Counted from the first letter of the stretch, positions 1 through 13,361 are shown. The stretch is DNA of 64,000 bases from Burkholderia thailandensis E264 (GCF_000012365.1 NC_007651.1:2976001-3040000), one strand, 5' to 3'. The notes: generated by a model not told the origin, from the letters alone. Program-made: numbers and translations.

Positions 1-477
1 TGGATGAGCAAGGGGCTGTATCTCGGCACACTGATGGTCGGCGTCGAGCAGAAGCTGATGAACGGCAACGTGCCGTGGACGCTGCACCACCAGCACGGCG
101 ACCACGAGATGCTGAAGCCCGCGTCGCAGTGCCAGCCGATCGACTATCCGAAGCCGGACGGCAAACTGACGTTCGACCGGCTGTCGTCGGTGTTCATCTC
201 GAACACGAATCACGAGGAAAACCAGCCTGCGCACCTGACGCTGAAGGACGCGAGCGTGCCGGTGAACGTCAATCTGCGCACGTACGCGGGGCCGGAAGCG
301 CGCTTCTGCCCGGCCGCCGTCTACGAGTTCGTGAAGAACGACGACGGCAGCGACCGCCTCGTGATCAATGCACAGAACTGCGTGCACTGCAAGACCTGCG
401 ACATCAAGGACCCGACGCAGAACATCGTGTGGGTCACGCCTGAAGGCGGCGGCGGGCCGAACTATCCGAACATGTGA
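1..477 (+). CDS. Electron transfer flavoprotein-ubiquinone oxidoreductase, C-terminal part (partial, 5' end outside window)
   Basis: The reading frame is already open at base 1, so only the last ~158 residues are present. ETF-QO is a membrane-associated FAD/4Fe-4S protein that passes electrons from ETF (fed by acyl-CoA and amino acid dehydrogenases) to ubiquinone. The visible part holds the ferredoxin-like domain: an early [10 protein letters not shown] cysteine followed by [13 protein letters not shown], which together give the four Cys that bind the 4Fe-4S cluster. It ends in the family-typical [18 protein letters not shown] strong hairpin at 530-565 follows the stop. Identification is secure; domain content upstream cannot be judged. 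Confidence 0.93.
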   Translation, partial: WMSKGLYLGTLMVGVEQKLMNGNVPWTLHHQHGDHEMLKPASQCQPIDYPKPDGKLTFDRLSSVFISNTNHEENQPAHLTLKDASVPVNVNLRTYAGPEARFCPAAVYEFVKNDDGSDRLVINAQNCVHCKTCDIKDPTQNIVWVTPEGGGGPNYPNM

Positions 478-529
478 CCGGTCGCCCGCGCGTCGCGCGG
501 GCCGCTCGCGCCGCACGGCACGATGCGGC

Positions 530-565
530 AAACGGAAACGGGCGCCTTGGCGCCCGTTTCCGTTT
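530..565 (+). terminator. Rho-independent-like hairpin between ETF-QO and aroC
   Basis: A perfect 17-bp inverted repeat (530-546 with 549-565) built on AAACGGAAACGGGCGCC lies 53 bases after the ETF-QO stop and 84 bases beyond the end of the convergent aroC. Both arms end in short A/T runs, so it could stop transcription in both directions. The T-tract is short, so strength is uncertain. Confidence 0.7.
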
Positions 566-648
566 CGATCCTGTCTCGATTTCGATGCGTCGCGCCGGAC
601 ATCGGCGCACGCCGCATCGCGCACGACGCCCGCCCCCTCAGTCCAAGC

Positions 649-1758
649 TCATTGCGCTTGCGGCGCGCGCGCGGCGATCTTCGGCGTCGCGGTCGACACG
701 TCGCCGCACTGCGCGCGATGCCGCAGCGCGTGATCGATCAGGACGAGCGCGAGCATCGATTCGGCAATCGGCGTCGCACGAATCCCGACGCACGGATCGT
801 GACGGCCGAACGTCTCGATGACGGCAGGCTCGCCCGCCTTCGTGATCGAGCGGCGCGGCGTGCGGATGCTCGACGTCGGCTTGATCGCGATCGACACCGT
901 GATGTCCTGCCCCGTCGAGATGCCGCCGAGCACGCCTCCCGCATGGTTGCCGACGAAGCCGTCCGGCGTCAGTTCGTCGCCGTGCACCGACCCGCGCTGC
1001 GCGACGCTCGCGAAGCCCGCGCCGATCTCGACGCCCTTCACCGCGTTGATCCCCATCATCGCGTGCGCGATGTCGGCGTCGAGCCGATCGAAGAGCGGCT
1101 CGCCCCAGCCGACCGGCACGCCCGACGCGACGACGTCGATCCGCGCGCCGATCGAATCGCCGTCCTTGCGCAGCGCGTCCATGTAGCCCTCGAGCTGCGG
1201 AACGATATCGGCGTTCGGCGCGAAGAACGGGTTCTCGCGCACATGCGACCAGTCGACGAACGGAATCTCGATCTCGCCGAGCGCGCTCATGTAGCCGCGC
1301 ACCTCGACGCCGAAGCGCTCGCGCAGCCACTTCTTCGCGATCGCGCCGGCGCCGACGACGGGCGCCGTCAGCCGGGCCGACGATCGGCCGCCGCCGCGAT
1401 AGTCGCGCACGCCATACTTCTGCCAGTACGTATAGTCGGCGTGGCCCGGGCGGAAGGTCTCGACGATGTTGCCGTAGTCCTTGCTGCGCTGGTCGGTGTT
1501 GCGGATCAGGAGCGCGATCGGCGCGCCCGTCGTCACGCCCTCGAACACGCCGGACAGGATCTCGACCTGGTCCGGCTCCTGACGCTGCGTGACATGGCGC
1601 GACGTGCCGGGCTTGCGGCGGTCGAGCTCGAGCTGGACGTCGGCTTCCGTGAGCGCCATGCCCGGCGGGCAGCCGTCGATCACGCAGCCGATCGCGGGAC
1701 CGTGCGACTCGCCGAAGGTCGTGACAGTGAAAAGCGTGCCGAGGGTGTTGCCGGACAT
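649..1758 (-). CDS. aroC: Chorismate synthase
   Basis: 369-residue protein, the usual length. It makes chorismate from 5-enolpyruvylshikimate-3-phosphate, the last shared step of aromatic amino acid, folate and quinone synthesis, using reduced FMN. The N-terminal TFGESHG (residues ~14-20), the [11 protein letters not shown] segment and the [15 protein letters not shown] block are chorismate synthase signatures that line the FMN/substrate site. The ATG at 1758 begins directly before the conserved [11 protein letters not shown]-terminus. It is transcribed away from lplT-plsC with a 369-bp gap, so it probably has its own promoter. Confidence 0.97.
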   Translation of the reverse strand: MSGNTLGTLFTVTTFGESHGPAIGCVIDGCPPGMALTEADVQLELDRRKPGTSRHVTQRQEPDQVEILSGVFEGVTTGAPIALLIRNTDQRSKDYGNIVETFRPGHADYTYWQKYGVRDYRGGGRSSARLTAPVVGAGAIAKKWLRERFGVEVRGYMSALGEIEIPFVDWSHVRENPFFAPNADIVPQLEGYMDALRKDGDSIGARIDVVASGVPVGWGEPLFDRLDADIAHAMMGINAVKGVEIGAGFASVAQRGSVHGDELTPDGFVGNHAGGVLGGISTGQDITVSIAIKPTSSIRTPRRSITKAGEPAVIETFGRHDPCVGIRATPIAESMLALVLIDHALRHRAQCGDVSTATPKIAARAPQAQ

Positions 1759-2127
1759 AGGGCCGTCCCAAAGAAAGTCAGTCGGGGGAAACCGTTATTA
1801 TGCCAGCCCGTTTCGGGCAATGCGGCGAACTGGCGCGCGGTCGGGCCGCACCACGCGACGTCGCGCCGCGCACACGTGCGCGCGATGCGGCGGCCGATAT
1901 CGCGCTTCGGCTTCGCTCCGGCCGAGCGGCAACCGGCGGGCGGCGCGCGCGGCGTTCCGCGCTGCCCCGGCCCGTCGGCGAACGAGCGGCCCCAAGCATC
2001 CATCGATGCCGCGAGATCGAAGCGCGCCGCCCGGCACGCACGCTGCCGAACAGGGCCGACTGAGCCGTGAGGCCGAGCGAAGCCGATGGAAATCGCCCGC
2101 CGCAAGCCGCCGCCCTGCCCGCGCCGC
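1759..2127. other. Intergenic region upstream of aroC (369 bp)
   Basis: No convincing gene. Open frames here are short, Arg/Ala-rich and look like GC-bias artefacts. On the minus strand, a small GCCCGAAACGGGC hairpin is followed by a CATAAT -10-like hexamer (1797-1802) about 40 bases before the aroC start. This may combine the end of the upstream transcript with an aroC promoter. Confidence 0.4.
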
Positions 2128-4062
2128 CTACTTGCGCGCGCCGCGCAGTTCGGTGACGACGGCCTGCAGCGCCTCCGGCGTCGCCGCCACGGCCGGGATG
2201 GGCTCGCCGACCGCGAGCGTCAGGCGGCTCATCACGCCGCGCTTCACGGGGCGCGGCCAGCGCGCATCCTCGTGCCGCGAAAACACGCTGCCCCATAGTC
2301 CGCGCAGCGCCATCGGCACGACGGGCACGCCTGTCCGCGTCAGGATCTCGGTGACGCCGTGGTGGAACGGGTTGACATCGCCCGTCTTCGTCAGCTTGCC
2401 TTCCGGGAAGATGCAGACGAGCTCGCCCTCGCGCAGCGCGGCCTCGCAGGCGTCGTACGCACGCGCGAGCATCTCGGGATTCTCGTGGCGCGGCGCGATC
2501 GGAATCGCCTTCGCGTGACGAAACGCCCAGCTCGCGAAGCGCGTGGCGAAGATCCGGTGATCCATCACGAAACGAATCGGCCGCGGGCTCGCCGCCGCGA
2601 GCACGAGCGCGTCGACATAGCTCACGTGGTTGCAGACGAGAAGCGCCGCGCCTTCGTCCGGAATCCGCTCCGCATGCACGAGGCGAATCCGGTAGAACGT
2701 GTGCACGAGCGCCCACGCGATGAAGCGCAGCAGGAATTCGGGCACGAGCGAGTAGATGTACGTCGCGACGACGACGTTCAGGAGCCCCGTCACGAGAAAG
2801 ATCCCCGGAATGCTGACGCCCGCCTTCGTGAGCAGCATCGCCATCAGCGCCGAGACGATCATGAAGAGCGCGTTCAGGATGTTGTTCGCGGCGATGATCC
2901 GCGCGCGGTGGGTAGGCGCGCTGCGGCTCTGAATCAGCGCATAGAGCGGCACGCTGTAGAAGCCGCCGAACATCGCGAGCAGGAACAGGTCGGCGAGAAT
3001 GCGCCAGTGCGCCGGGTGGCCGAGAAACTCGGCCACCGTCAGCAGATGCGTCTGCGCGGGCAGCGCGTGGCTCGCGAAGTACAGCTCAATCGCGAACGCG
3101 CTGATGCCGAGCGAGCCGAGCGGCACGAGCCCGATCTCGACGCGCCGCTGCGACAGCCGCTCGCACAGCAGCGAGCCGAGGCCGATGCCGAACGAGAACG
3201 TCGCGAGCAGCACGGTGACGACGTCCGGGTTCGCCGACAGCACGTCCTTCGCGAAGCCGAAGAACGACGTGAGGAACGTCGCGCCGACGAACCACAGCCA
3301 CGAAATGCCGAGGAGGCTCAGGAACACCGTCCGGTTCTCGCGCGCGAGCTTCAGGTTGCGCCACGTTTCGGAAAACGGGTTCCAGTTGATCGCGAGATTC
3401 GGCTGCGGCGCGGGCGTCGCCGGCACGCCCGCCGCCGCGACGCGCCCGACGAGCGCGATGCCGACGCAGCAGACGGCGAGCAGCAGCTCGCCGCGCCCCG
3501 AGATGCCCGCCGCCGCGCCGCCGACGATCGTGCCGATCAGGATCGCGACGAACGTGCCCATCTCGACGAGTCCGTTGCCGCCGACGAGCTCATGGTCGCT
3601 CAGATGCTGCGGCAGGTACGAATACTTGACGGGCCCGAACAGCGTCGAGTGCATGCCCATCATGAACGTGCACAAATAGAGCAGCGGCGCGCCGTGCGTG
3701 ACGAAGCCCGCCGCGCCGACCGCCATCAGCGCGATCTCGAAGCTCTTCACGAAGCGCGTGAGGCGCGCCTTGTCGTACTTGTCGGCGAGCTGCCCAGCCG
3801 TCGCCGAGAACAGCACGAACGGCAGGATGAAGATCGCCGAGATCAGGAACGCGGCCGTCTTCGGATCGACGCCGCTGAATTTCGCCGTCTGGTAGGTGAC
3901 GAGCGACGTGAAGCCGATCTTGAAGACGTTGTCGTTCAGCGCCCCCAAGAACTGCGTCGCGAAGAACGGCCCGAAGCGGCGCTCGCGCAGCAGATCGAAC
4001 TGCGACGGATGGGCGCGGCGCTGCTCGCGCCGCGCGGTCGACGTAATGGAAGGGTCGCTCAT
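2128..4062 (-). CDS. LplT-PlsC fusion: lysophospholipid-type MFS transporter with 1-acylglycerol-3-phosphate acyltransferase domain
   Basis: 644 residues from the ATG at 4062; the frame stays open upstream but that stretch is Arg-rich and non-family-like. Residues ~25-420 form a 12-helix MFS module starting with FFATQFLGALNDNVFKIGF, as in the lysophospholipid flippase LplT. The C-terminal ~200 residues are a PlsC-type acyltransferase with the catalytic NHVSYVD motif (His479, Asp484) and a FPEG glycerophosphate-binding motif. The likely role is import of lysophospholipid across the inner membrane and its re-acylation. Triple fusions that also carry an acyl-ACP synthetase are known; here that AMP-binding domain is absent. 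Confidence 0.88.
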   Translation of the reverse strand: MSDPSITSTARREQRRAHPSQFDLLRERRFGPFFATQFLGALNDNVFKIGFTSLVTYQTAKFSGVDPKTAAFLISAIFILPFVLFSATAGQLADKYDKARLTRFVKSFEIALMAVGAAGFVTHGAPLLYLCTFMMGMHSTLFGPVKYSYLPQHLSDHELVGGNGLVEMGTFVAILIGTIVGGAAAGISGRGELLLAVCCVGIALVGRVAAAGVPATPAPQPNLAINWNPFSETWRNLKLARENRTVFLSLLGISWLWFVGATFLTSFFGFAKDVLSANPDVVTVLLATFSFGIGLGSLLCERLSQRRVEIGLVPLGSLGISAFAIELYFASHALPAQTHLLTVAEFLGHPAHWRILADLFLLAMFGGFYSVPLYALIQSRSAPTHRARIIAANNILNALFMIVSALMAMLLTKAGVSIPGIFLVTGLLNVVVATYIYSLVPEFLLRFIAWALVHTFYRIRLVHAERIPDEGAALLVCNHVSYVDALVLAAASPRPIRFVMDHRIFATRFASWAFRHAKAIPIAPRHENPEMLARAYDACEAALREGELVCIFPEGKLTKTGDVNPFHHGVTEILTRTGVPVVPMALRGLWGSVFSRHEDARWPRPVKRGVMSRLTLAVGEPIPAVAATPEALQAVVTELRGARK

Positions 4063-4183
4063 GCGTGAGTGCGCCCGCGTGTCGCGTCGGCACGATCGCG
4101 CACGCAGGCGAAAGAAGAATGAATGAAGAAAGCCGGAACGGATGCGGCCGCCCGGCGGCCGGCGCGCGCGGCCGCGCGCGGGC

Positions 4184-4648
4184 TCAGCTTGCGAGCGGCT
4201 TGCGCTCTTCGCTGTCGGGTTCCGGCCAGTCACGGATGTATGCCTTCAGCATCCGGTTCTCGAAGCTTTGCGCCTCGACGACCGTCTTCGCGACATCGTA
4301 GAACGAAATGACGCCCATCAGCACCTTCTTGTCGAGCACCGGCATGTAGCGCGCGTGCCGCTCGAGCATCATCCGGCGCACTTCGTCGATGTCGGTTTCC
4401 GGCGTGCACGTGAGCGGTTCGTCCATCACGGTGCGCACCAGCACATCGCCGACGCTGCCGCCGTTCGCCTTCAGGCGCAGGATGATCTCGCGGAACGTCA
4501 GGATCCCGACGAGATCGCCGTACTCCATCACGACGAGCGAGCCGATGTCGTGTTCCGCCATCGTGTCGACCGCACTGCGCAGCGGCGTATCGGGCGTCAC
4601 GGTGAACAGCGTATTGCCCTTGACTTTCAGAATATCGCTGACGCGCAT
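4184..4648 (-). CDS. CBS-domain-pair protein
   Basis: 154 residues, essentially two CBS repeats (about residues 8-60 and 73-128), with no catalytic domain. Such stand-alone CBS pairs bind adenosyl nucleotides and act as regulators, but the partner here is unknown. The second repeat carries the usual HARYMPVLDKKVLMGVISFYD pattern. A clear Shine-Dalgarno (AGGGGAC) precedes the ATG. It lies downstream of lplT-plsC on the opposite side of a 121-bp gap and is probably independently transcribed. Confidence 0.85.
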   Translation of the reverse strand: MRVSDILKVKGNTLFTVTPDTPLRSAVDTMAEHDIGSLVVMEYGDLVGILTFREIILRLKANGGSVGDVLVRTVMDEPLTCTPETDIDEVRRMMLERHARYMPVLDKKVLMGVISFYDVAKTVVEAQSFENRMLKAYIRDWPEPDSEERKPLAS

Positions 4649-4810
4649 CGTTGTCCCCTATTGCAACCTGTGCATAATCGGCTTTCGATCCTAACGGAAA
4701 GCCCCGCAAAAGGAAAGCGCGCGGCGGCCGGTTGCGGCGGGCGGCGCCCCGCCGCACAATGGATGACGTGACGCGCCGCGCGGCCACGGCCGGCGCTCGA
4801 GGAGACTGTC

Positions 4811-5131
4811 ATGGCACATTCCGCGCATACCGAGCATTTCGCGAGCTTCGCCGAGTTCTATCCGTTCTATCTGGACGAGCACCGCAACCTCGCGTCGCGG
4901 CGGCTGCATTTCGTCGGCTCGCTCGGCGTGATCGGCTGCATCGCGATGGCGCTCGCCACCGGCCTCTGGTGGTGGCTGCCCGCCGCCGTCGTCTGCGGCT
5001 ATGGCTTCGCGTGGGTCGGGCACTTCTTCTTCGAGAAGAACCGCCCGGCGACGTTCCGGCACCCGATCTACAGCCTGATCGGCGATTGGGTGATGTTCAA
5101 GGACATCTGCACAGGCAAGATTTCGATCTGA
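4811..5131 (+). CDS. Mpo1-like (DUF962) membrane protein
   Basis: 106 residues with a GAGGAG ribosome site 5' of the ATG. It begins with the family pattern FAEFYPFYLDEHRN, continues RRLHFVGSLG, has two hydrophobic helices (about residues 37-70) and ends with HPIYSLIGDWVMF. The conserved HRN, H and HP positions are those of the yeast Mpo1 dioxygenase family (iron-dependent alpha-oxidation of 2-hydroxy fatty acids). Family membership is clear; the substrate in this bacterium is inference. Confidence 0.85.
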   Translation: MAHSAHTEHFASFAEFYPFYLDEHRNLASRRLHFVGSLGVIGCIAMALATGLWWWLPAAVVCGYGFAWVGHFFFEKNRPATFRHPIYSLIGDWVMFKDICTGKISI

Positions 5132-5249
5132 CCCGCTCGGACGGGGCCACGAACCGCCCCCCTGCTGACGACCGCGGCGCCGTCGCCGCTGCGGCGGGCT
5201 CGCGCGTTGCGTCCGCCGCGGGCAGGCTCCCGCTTCCCTCCCGGCATGA

Positions 5250-7762
<2,513 letters not shown>

Positions 7763-7795
7763 TTTTCTCGATTGCCGGACCTCCGAACCAACGCC

Positions 7796-9217
<1,422 letters not shown>

Positions 9218-9236
9218 CGCCGCCGATTGCGACATG

Positions 9237-9242
9237 AAGGAG
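9237..9242 (+). promoter_or_regulatory. Shine-Dalgarno deciding a GTG start
   Basis: AAGGAG lies 6 bases before the GTG at 9249. The in-frame ATG at 9234 overlaps this site and has no ribosome site of its own, so GTG is the better start. Confidence 0.75.
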
Positions 9243-9248
9243 CCACCC

Positions 9249-10163
9249 GTGAAAGTTCGCGTGCTGTCCGACCTGCATCTCGAATGCAACGAGCCCGACG
9301 CGATCCCGCACGCGCATGCGGATCTCGTCGTGCTCGCGGGCGACATCCACAATCATGCGGAGGGCTTGCGCTGGGCGGCGCAGACGTTCGATCCTGGCGC
9401 GCCCGTCGTCTACGTGCCCGGCAATCACGAGTATTACGACGGCGAGTTCGGCGCGCTCGAAGCGGCGATGCGCGACGCCGCCGCCGCGCTCGACCACGTC
9501 CATTACCTGAACAACGACGTCTACGTCGATCCGGCCGGGCGCTTCCGCGTGCTCGGCACGACGCTCTGGACCGACTTCGAGCTGTTCGGCAGCGACGCGG
9601 CGGCGCGCTCGCAGTCGATCGTCGCGTGCGAGCGCGTGATGCTCGATTTCAAGGGCTTGATCCAGGTGGATTGGCCGGGGGGCGCCGGCGGCGAACCGAT
9701 GGGTGAATCGATGGAAGCGTCGGCAGCCGATGCGGCGGCGCATGCCCGCCATGCGGCGGGGGCAAACGCGCCCGCCGCAACGGCGTCCGGTCCGGCCCCG
9801 CGCGATTTCGCGCCGCGCGACGCGCTCGCGCTGCATCGCACCGCCCGCGCGTGGCTCGAGCGCGAGCTCGCGAAACCGTGGCCGGGCGCGACGATCGTCG
9901 TCACGCACCACGCGCCGCTTCGCGCGAGCCTGGCCGCGCGCTACGCCGACGATCTCGCGTCAGCCGGCTTCATCAGCGACCTGAGCGCGCTCGTGCGGCC
10001 GCCCGTCTCGCTCTGGATTCACGGGCACACGCACACGTCGTTCGACTACGCGACGGCGGAAGGTACGCGCGTCGTCTGCAATCCGCACGGCTACATTCGC
10101 CGGCGCACCGGCGAGCGGGAAAATCCGTCGTTCGAATGGGACAAGGTCGTCACGCTCGCGTGA
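9249..10163 (+). CDS. Calcineurin-like metallophosphoesterase with Ala-rich insert
   Basis: 304 residues from the GTG. The metal-binding set of this superfamily is present in order: SDLHLE (Asp8, His10), GDIH, GNHEYY, THHAP and HGHTH, so a two-metal phosphoesterase site is intact. Between the GNHE and THHAP motifs (about residues 140-185) is an Ala-rich, low-complexity stretch (EASAADAAAHARHAAGANA) that looks like an expansion in a surface loop. The substrate cannot be predicted. It converges with a small membrane ORF 48 bp away. Confidence 0.87.
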   Translation: MKVRVLSDLHLECNEPDAIPHAHADLVVLAGDIHNHAEGLRWAAQTFDPGAPVVYVPGNHEYYDGEFGALEAAMRDAAAALDHVHYLNNDVYVDPAGRFRVLGTTLWTDFELFGSDAAARSQSIVACERVMLDFKGLIQVDWPGGAGGEPMGESMEASAADAAAHARHAAGANAPAATASGPAPRDFAPRDALALHRTARAWLERELAKPWPGATIVVTHHAPLRASLAARYADDLASAGFISDLSALVRPPVSLWIHGHTHTSFDYATAEGTRVVCNPHGYIRRRTGERENPSFEWDKVVTLA

Positions 10164-10211
10164 CGCGTGCGCGCGACAACGCAAAGGACAACCCAACCGC
10201 GCGCGGAACGT

Positions 10212-10385
10212 TCAGAGCACGATGCGGCGGCCGTCCCGATGCGGCCGGTGCGTGCGCGCGCGCACCGGCACCGGCGCACGCCGGTGCTGCGCGTCGATCG
10301 CGCGCAACAGCTCGCGCGACGCGGCGACGCCGATTGCGCCGAACAGCGCGAGCGCGCCCAAACCCATCAGCAGAGGCGTATTCAT
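10212..10385 (-). CDS. Small hypothetical single-pass membrane protein
   Basis: 57 residues. The ATG at 10385 has a strong Shine-Dalgarno (GGGGAGAAATCG before the ATG). Residues ~5-23 (LLMGLGALALFGAIGVAAS) form one hydrophobic helix, followed by a basic tail rich in Arg/His. No family recognised. The good ribosome site and helix support a real gene, but there is no independent evidence of expression. Confidence 0.5.
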   Translation of the reverse strand: MNTPLLMGLGALALFGAIGVAASRELLRAIDAQHRRAPVPVRARTHRPHRDGRRIVL

Positions 10386-10540
10386 CGATTTCTCCCCGAT
10401 CCGTCGATTGCGTTCAAGCGCGTTACGCGCGTTAAGCGAATGCATGGGAAGACAGTAGCAAACCCGGCGCGGCGTGAACGTAAGAAAGTGTTGCGACAGC
10501 GTCAAAATGCGTCAATTCCGCGTCGCGCGCCGCGTTACCG

Positions 10541-11482
10541 TCAGGTCTGCACGGTGAAGCGCTCGAGCGCCGCTTCGTCGGCTTCGAGGATCGACGGCAG
10601 CTCGTCGCGCAGGAAATCGACCCACGTGCGGATCTTCGCATCGAGATACTGGCGCGATGCATAGAGCGCGTAGATGTTCATCACGTGCGAACGGTATTCG
10701 GGCATCACGCGCACGAAATCGCCGTGGCGCAGCCCGGCGATCGCCGAATAGAGCGGCAGAACGCCGATGCCCATTCCCTCGCGGATGCCGGCCGCGAGCG
10801 CTTCCGCGACGTTCACGCGAAACGGCGGCGGCGCGAGCGTCACGCTCTCCTCGCCGTGCGGCCCCATCAGTTTCCATTCGTCCCAGTACAGGCCCGGCGC
10901 GACCATCCCGAGGCACACGTGGCCCGCGAGATCCTGCGGCCGCTGCGGCGCGCCGTGCGTCTCGATGTAGCCGCGCGACGCACAGACGACGCTGAACGTC
11001 TCGCCGAGCCGCTGCGACACGAGCCCCGAATCGGGCAGTTCGCGGCCGACGACGAGCGACACGTCGAAGCCTTCGTCGAGAAGATCCGGCAGCCGCTGCG
11101 CGAGCGTCAGGTCGACCTGGACCTCCGGATAGCGCTGCCGGTAGCGCGACACCGCGGGCACCGTGTAGTGCTGGCCGAGGCTCGTCATGCAGTGCACCTT
11201 CAGCTTGCCGGACGGGCGCGCATGCGCGTCGCTCGCCTCGGCCTCCGCCTGCTCGACGTATGCGAGGATCTGCTCGCAGCGCTGCAGATAGCGCTCGCCC
11301 GCCTCGGTGAGCGCGATGCGCCGCGTCGTACGGTTCAAAAGACGCGTGCGCAGGTGCGCCTCGAGATCGGACACCGCGCGCGACGCGTACGCGGTCGTCG
11401 TATTGAGCTGCTGCGCCGCCGCCGTGAAGCTGCCCGCATCGACCACGCGAACGAACACACGCATGTTTTGGAGCGTATCCAT
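10541..11482 (-). CDS. LysR-family transcriptional regulator next to efflux operon
   Basis: 313 residues. The N-terminal winged helix (residues ~1-60: MRVFVRVVDAGSFTAAAQQL) is followed by a LysR substrate-binding domain (~90-300). It belongs to the CrgA/AaeR-like subgroup. SD AGGGAAA precedes the ATG. It diverges from the NodT/AaeBXA operon across a 158-bp AT-rich intergenic region, the classic layout for a regulator of the neighbouring genes. The inducer, perhaps an aromatic carboxylate, is inference from AaeR. Confidence 0.9.
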   Translation of the reverse strand: MDTLQNMRVFVRVVDAGSFTAAAQQLNTTTAYASRAVSDLEAHLRTRLLNRTTRRIALTEAGERYLQRCEQILAYVEQAEAEASDAHARPSGKLKVHCMTSLGQHYTVPAVSRYRQRYPEVQVDLTLAQRLPDLLDEGFDVSLVVGRELPDSGLVSQRLGETFSVVCASRGYIETHGAPQRPQDLAGHVCLGMVAPGLYWDEWKLMGPHGEESVTLAPPPFRVNVAEALAAGIREGMGIGVLPLYSAIAGLRHGDFVRVMPEYRSHVMNIYALYASRQYLDAKIRTWVDFLRDELPSILEADEAALERFTVQT

Positions 11483-11597
11483 GCTATTTCCCTATTGAAT
11501 CCGGGAGGATTGTTGCATAAAGATCCACCAATATTATCTCAATGACAGTAAGAATGCGTTGCACCATTGTCGGTTTATTCGGCAATCCGCAAAAAAA

Positions 11598-11603
11598 TAT
11601 AAT
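11598..11603 (+). promoter_or_regulatory. -10-like TATAAT of the efflux operon
   Basis: A perfect TATAAT lies in the AT-rich spacer between the LysR gene and the efflux operon, 38 bases before the GTG start. A weak -35-like TTATTC lies 17 bp upstream, as expected for an activator-dependent LysR target. LysR binding sites probably lie in 11483-11590, but I could not define one with confidence. Confidence 0.45.
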
Positions 11604-11640
11604 CGTACCCGACTCATCTTTATCCGAAAGGGAGAAAATC

Positions 11641-13347
11641 GTGCAGTCTCCGGCAACAAGAGGGACGTTTGCACTCGCGGTTCTTGCAATCTCATTAATA
11701 ATGGCCGGATGTGCAAGCATGGGCGATGTTGCACCGCAAGCAAAGCAGATCGATCCGGCGTCGCTCGATGCGGGCGCGGCGATCGCGGCGGCCGAGCGCG
11801 ACGCGGGCTGGCCCGCGGCCGACTGGTGGCGCGCGTATCGCGATCCGCAGCTCGACGCGTGGATCGCCGCGTCGCTCGCCGGCAACCCGTCGCTTGCCGC
11901 CGCGCAGGCCCGCGTGCGCGAGGCGCAGTCGCTCGCGCGCGTCGCGCATGCCGAGGAACTGCCGCAGTTGAACGGCAACCTGTCACTGATGCGCCAGCAC
12001 TGGCCGGACAACGTCTACTACGGCCCAGGCCCGCTCGCGAACGCCGACACCTGGAACAACACGGGCACGTTGAGCCTGTCGTACCACCTCGACCTCTGGG
12101 GCAAGGACAAGAACAACGCGCAGCGCGCGCTCGACGCGGCGCGCGCCCGCGCGGCCGACGCGCGCGCCGCGCAGCTCGAGCTCGAAGCGAACGTGGTGCG
12201 CGCGTACATCGATTTCGCAAAGAACTACGCGCTCCTCGACATCGCGCACGCGACCTACGACCGCCAGAACGAGCTCGCCGAACTGGCGCGCAAGCGCCTG
12301 CGCGCGGGCATCGGCACGCAGCTCGAAGTGAGCCAGGCCGAGGCGCCGCTGCCCGATTATTCGCGGCAGATCGATTCGTACGAAGAGGCGATCCAGTTGG
12401 GCCGCCATCAGCTCGCCGCGCTCGCGGGCAAGGGGCCCGGCGCGGGCGCGTCGCTCGGGCGGCCGAAGCTCGCGCTCGACGCGAACGCCGGCCTGCCGTC
12501 CGCGCTGCCCGCGGAGTTGATCGGCCGCCGGCCGGACGTCGTCGCCGCGCGCTGGACGGTCGACGCGCAGGCGCGCGGCATCGACGTCGCGAAGGCCGCG
12601 TTCTATCCGAACGTCGACCTGATCGCGTCGCTCGGCGGCTTCGCGGTCAGCGCGCCGTTCGCGACGTTCCTGCGCGCGATGAACGGCGGCTGGTCGGCGG
12701 GCCCCGCGCTCACGCTGCCGATCTTCGAGGGCGGCCGGCTGCGCGCGCAACTGGGCGTCGCCGCGGCGGGCTACGACCAAGCGGTCGAGCACTACAACCA
12801 GACGATCGTCGGCGCGCTGAAGGACATCGCCGACAACGTCGTGCGCCTGCGCTCGCTCGACTCGCAACAGAAGGACGCGGCGCGCGCGGTCTCGCTCACG
12901 CGGCGATCGTACGATCTTTCGCACACGGGCTTCAGCCGCGGGCTCACCGACTACGTGAACGTGCTCATCGCGCAGAGCCAGTTGCTGACCGCGCAGGAGA
13001 ACCAGACGCGCGTCGAGGCCGCGCGTCTTGCCGCGCACGCGTCGCTGATGGCCGCGCTCGGCGGCGGGCTCGAAACCGCGGGCGACGCACCGCATGACAC
13101 GCCGGCGGGCGATGCGCGGCGCGCGGACGCTTCGGACGCTTCGGCGGCCTCGTCCGCTTCGGCCGCCGCATCCGTGTCGGGCGCGCCGGCAGGAAGCCGT
13201 GCCGCCGGCATCGGCGCTGCGGTCTCGGCCGGCGCCGACCGCGCAACCGACAATACGCGCGCATCGGCCACCACGCCCGCTGCAGCCCCCGCGCACGCCG
13301 CTCGCGCGCGGGCGCCGGCGAGCGCCGCCGCGCCCGCCATCCGCTAA
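11641..13347 (+). CDS. NodT-family RND/MFS efflux outer membrane lipoprotein
   Basis: 568 residues from a GTG preceded by AAGGGAGAAAATC. It has a lipoprotein signal peptide ending in LIMAGC (Cys24) and two outer-membrane efflux (TolC-like) repeats (~60-270 and ~275-460). It forms the outer-membrane duct of a tripartite pump with the next three genes. The last ~95 residues, after GGGLETAGD, are an Ala/Ser/Pro-rich tail with no family counterpart and no predicted fold. The stop is 14 bp from the next ATG, so they share an operon. Confidence 0.92.
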   Translation: MQSPATRGTFALAVLAISLIMAGCASMGDVAPQAKQIDPASLDAGAAIAAAERDAGWPAADWWRAYRDPQLDAWIAASLAGNPSLAAAQARVREAQSLARVAHAEELPQLNGNLSLMRQHWPDNVYYGPGPLANADTWNNTGTLSLSYHLDLWGKDKNNAQRALDAARARAADARAAQLELEANVVRAYIDFAKNYALLDIAHATYDRQNELAELARKRLRAGIGTQLEVSQAEAPLPDYSRQIDSYEEAIQLGRHQLAALAGKGPGAGASLGRPKLALDANAGLPSALPAELIGRRPDVVAARWTVDAQARGIDVAKAAFYPNVDLIASLGGFAVSAPFATFLRAMNGGWSAGPALTLPIFEGGRLRAQLGVAAAGYDQAVEHYNQTIVGALKDIADNVVRLRSLDSQQKDAARAVSLTRRSYDLSHTGFSRGLTDYVNVLIAQSQLLTAQENQTRVEAARLAAHASLMAALGGGLETAGDAPHDTPAGDARRADASDASAASSASAAASVSGAPAGSRAAGIGAAVSAGADRATDNTRASATTPAAAPAHAARARAPASAAAPAIR

Positions 13348-13361
13348 CCGAGGAGCCGATC

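Noticed and set aside
1680..2105. 141-codon frame between aroC and lplT-plsC
   Set aside because: No ribosome site, Arg/Pro-rich, overlaps the aroC start; no recognisable family.
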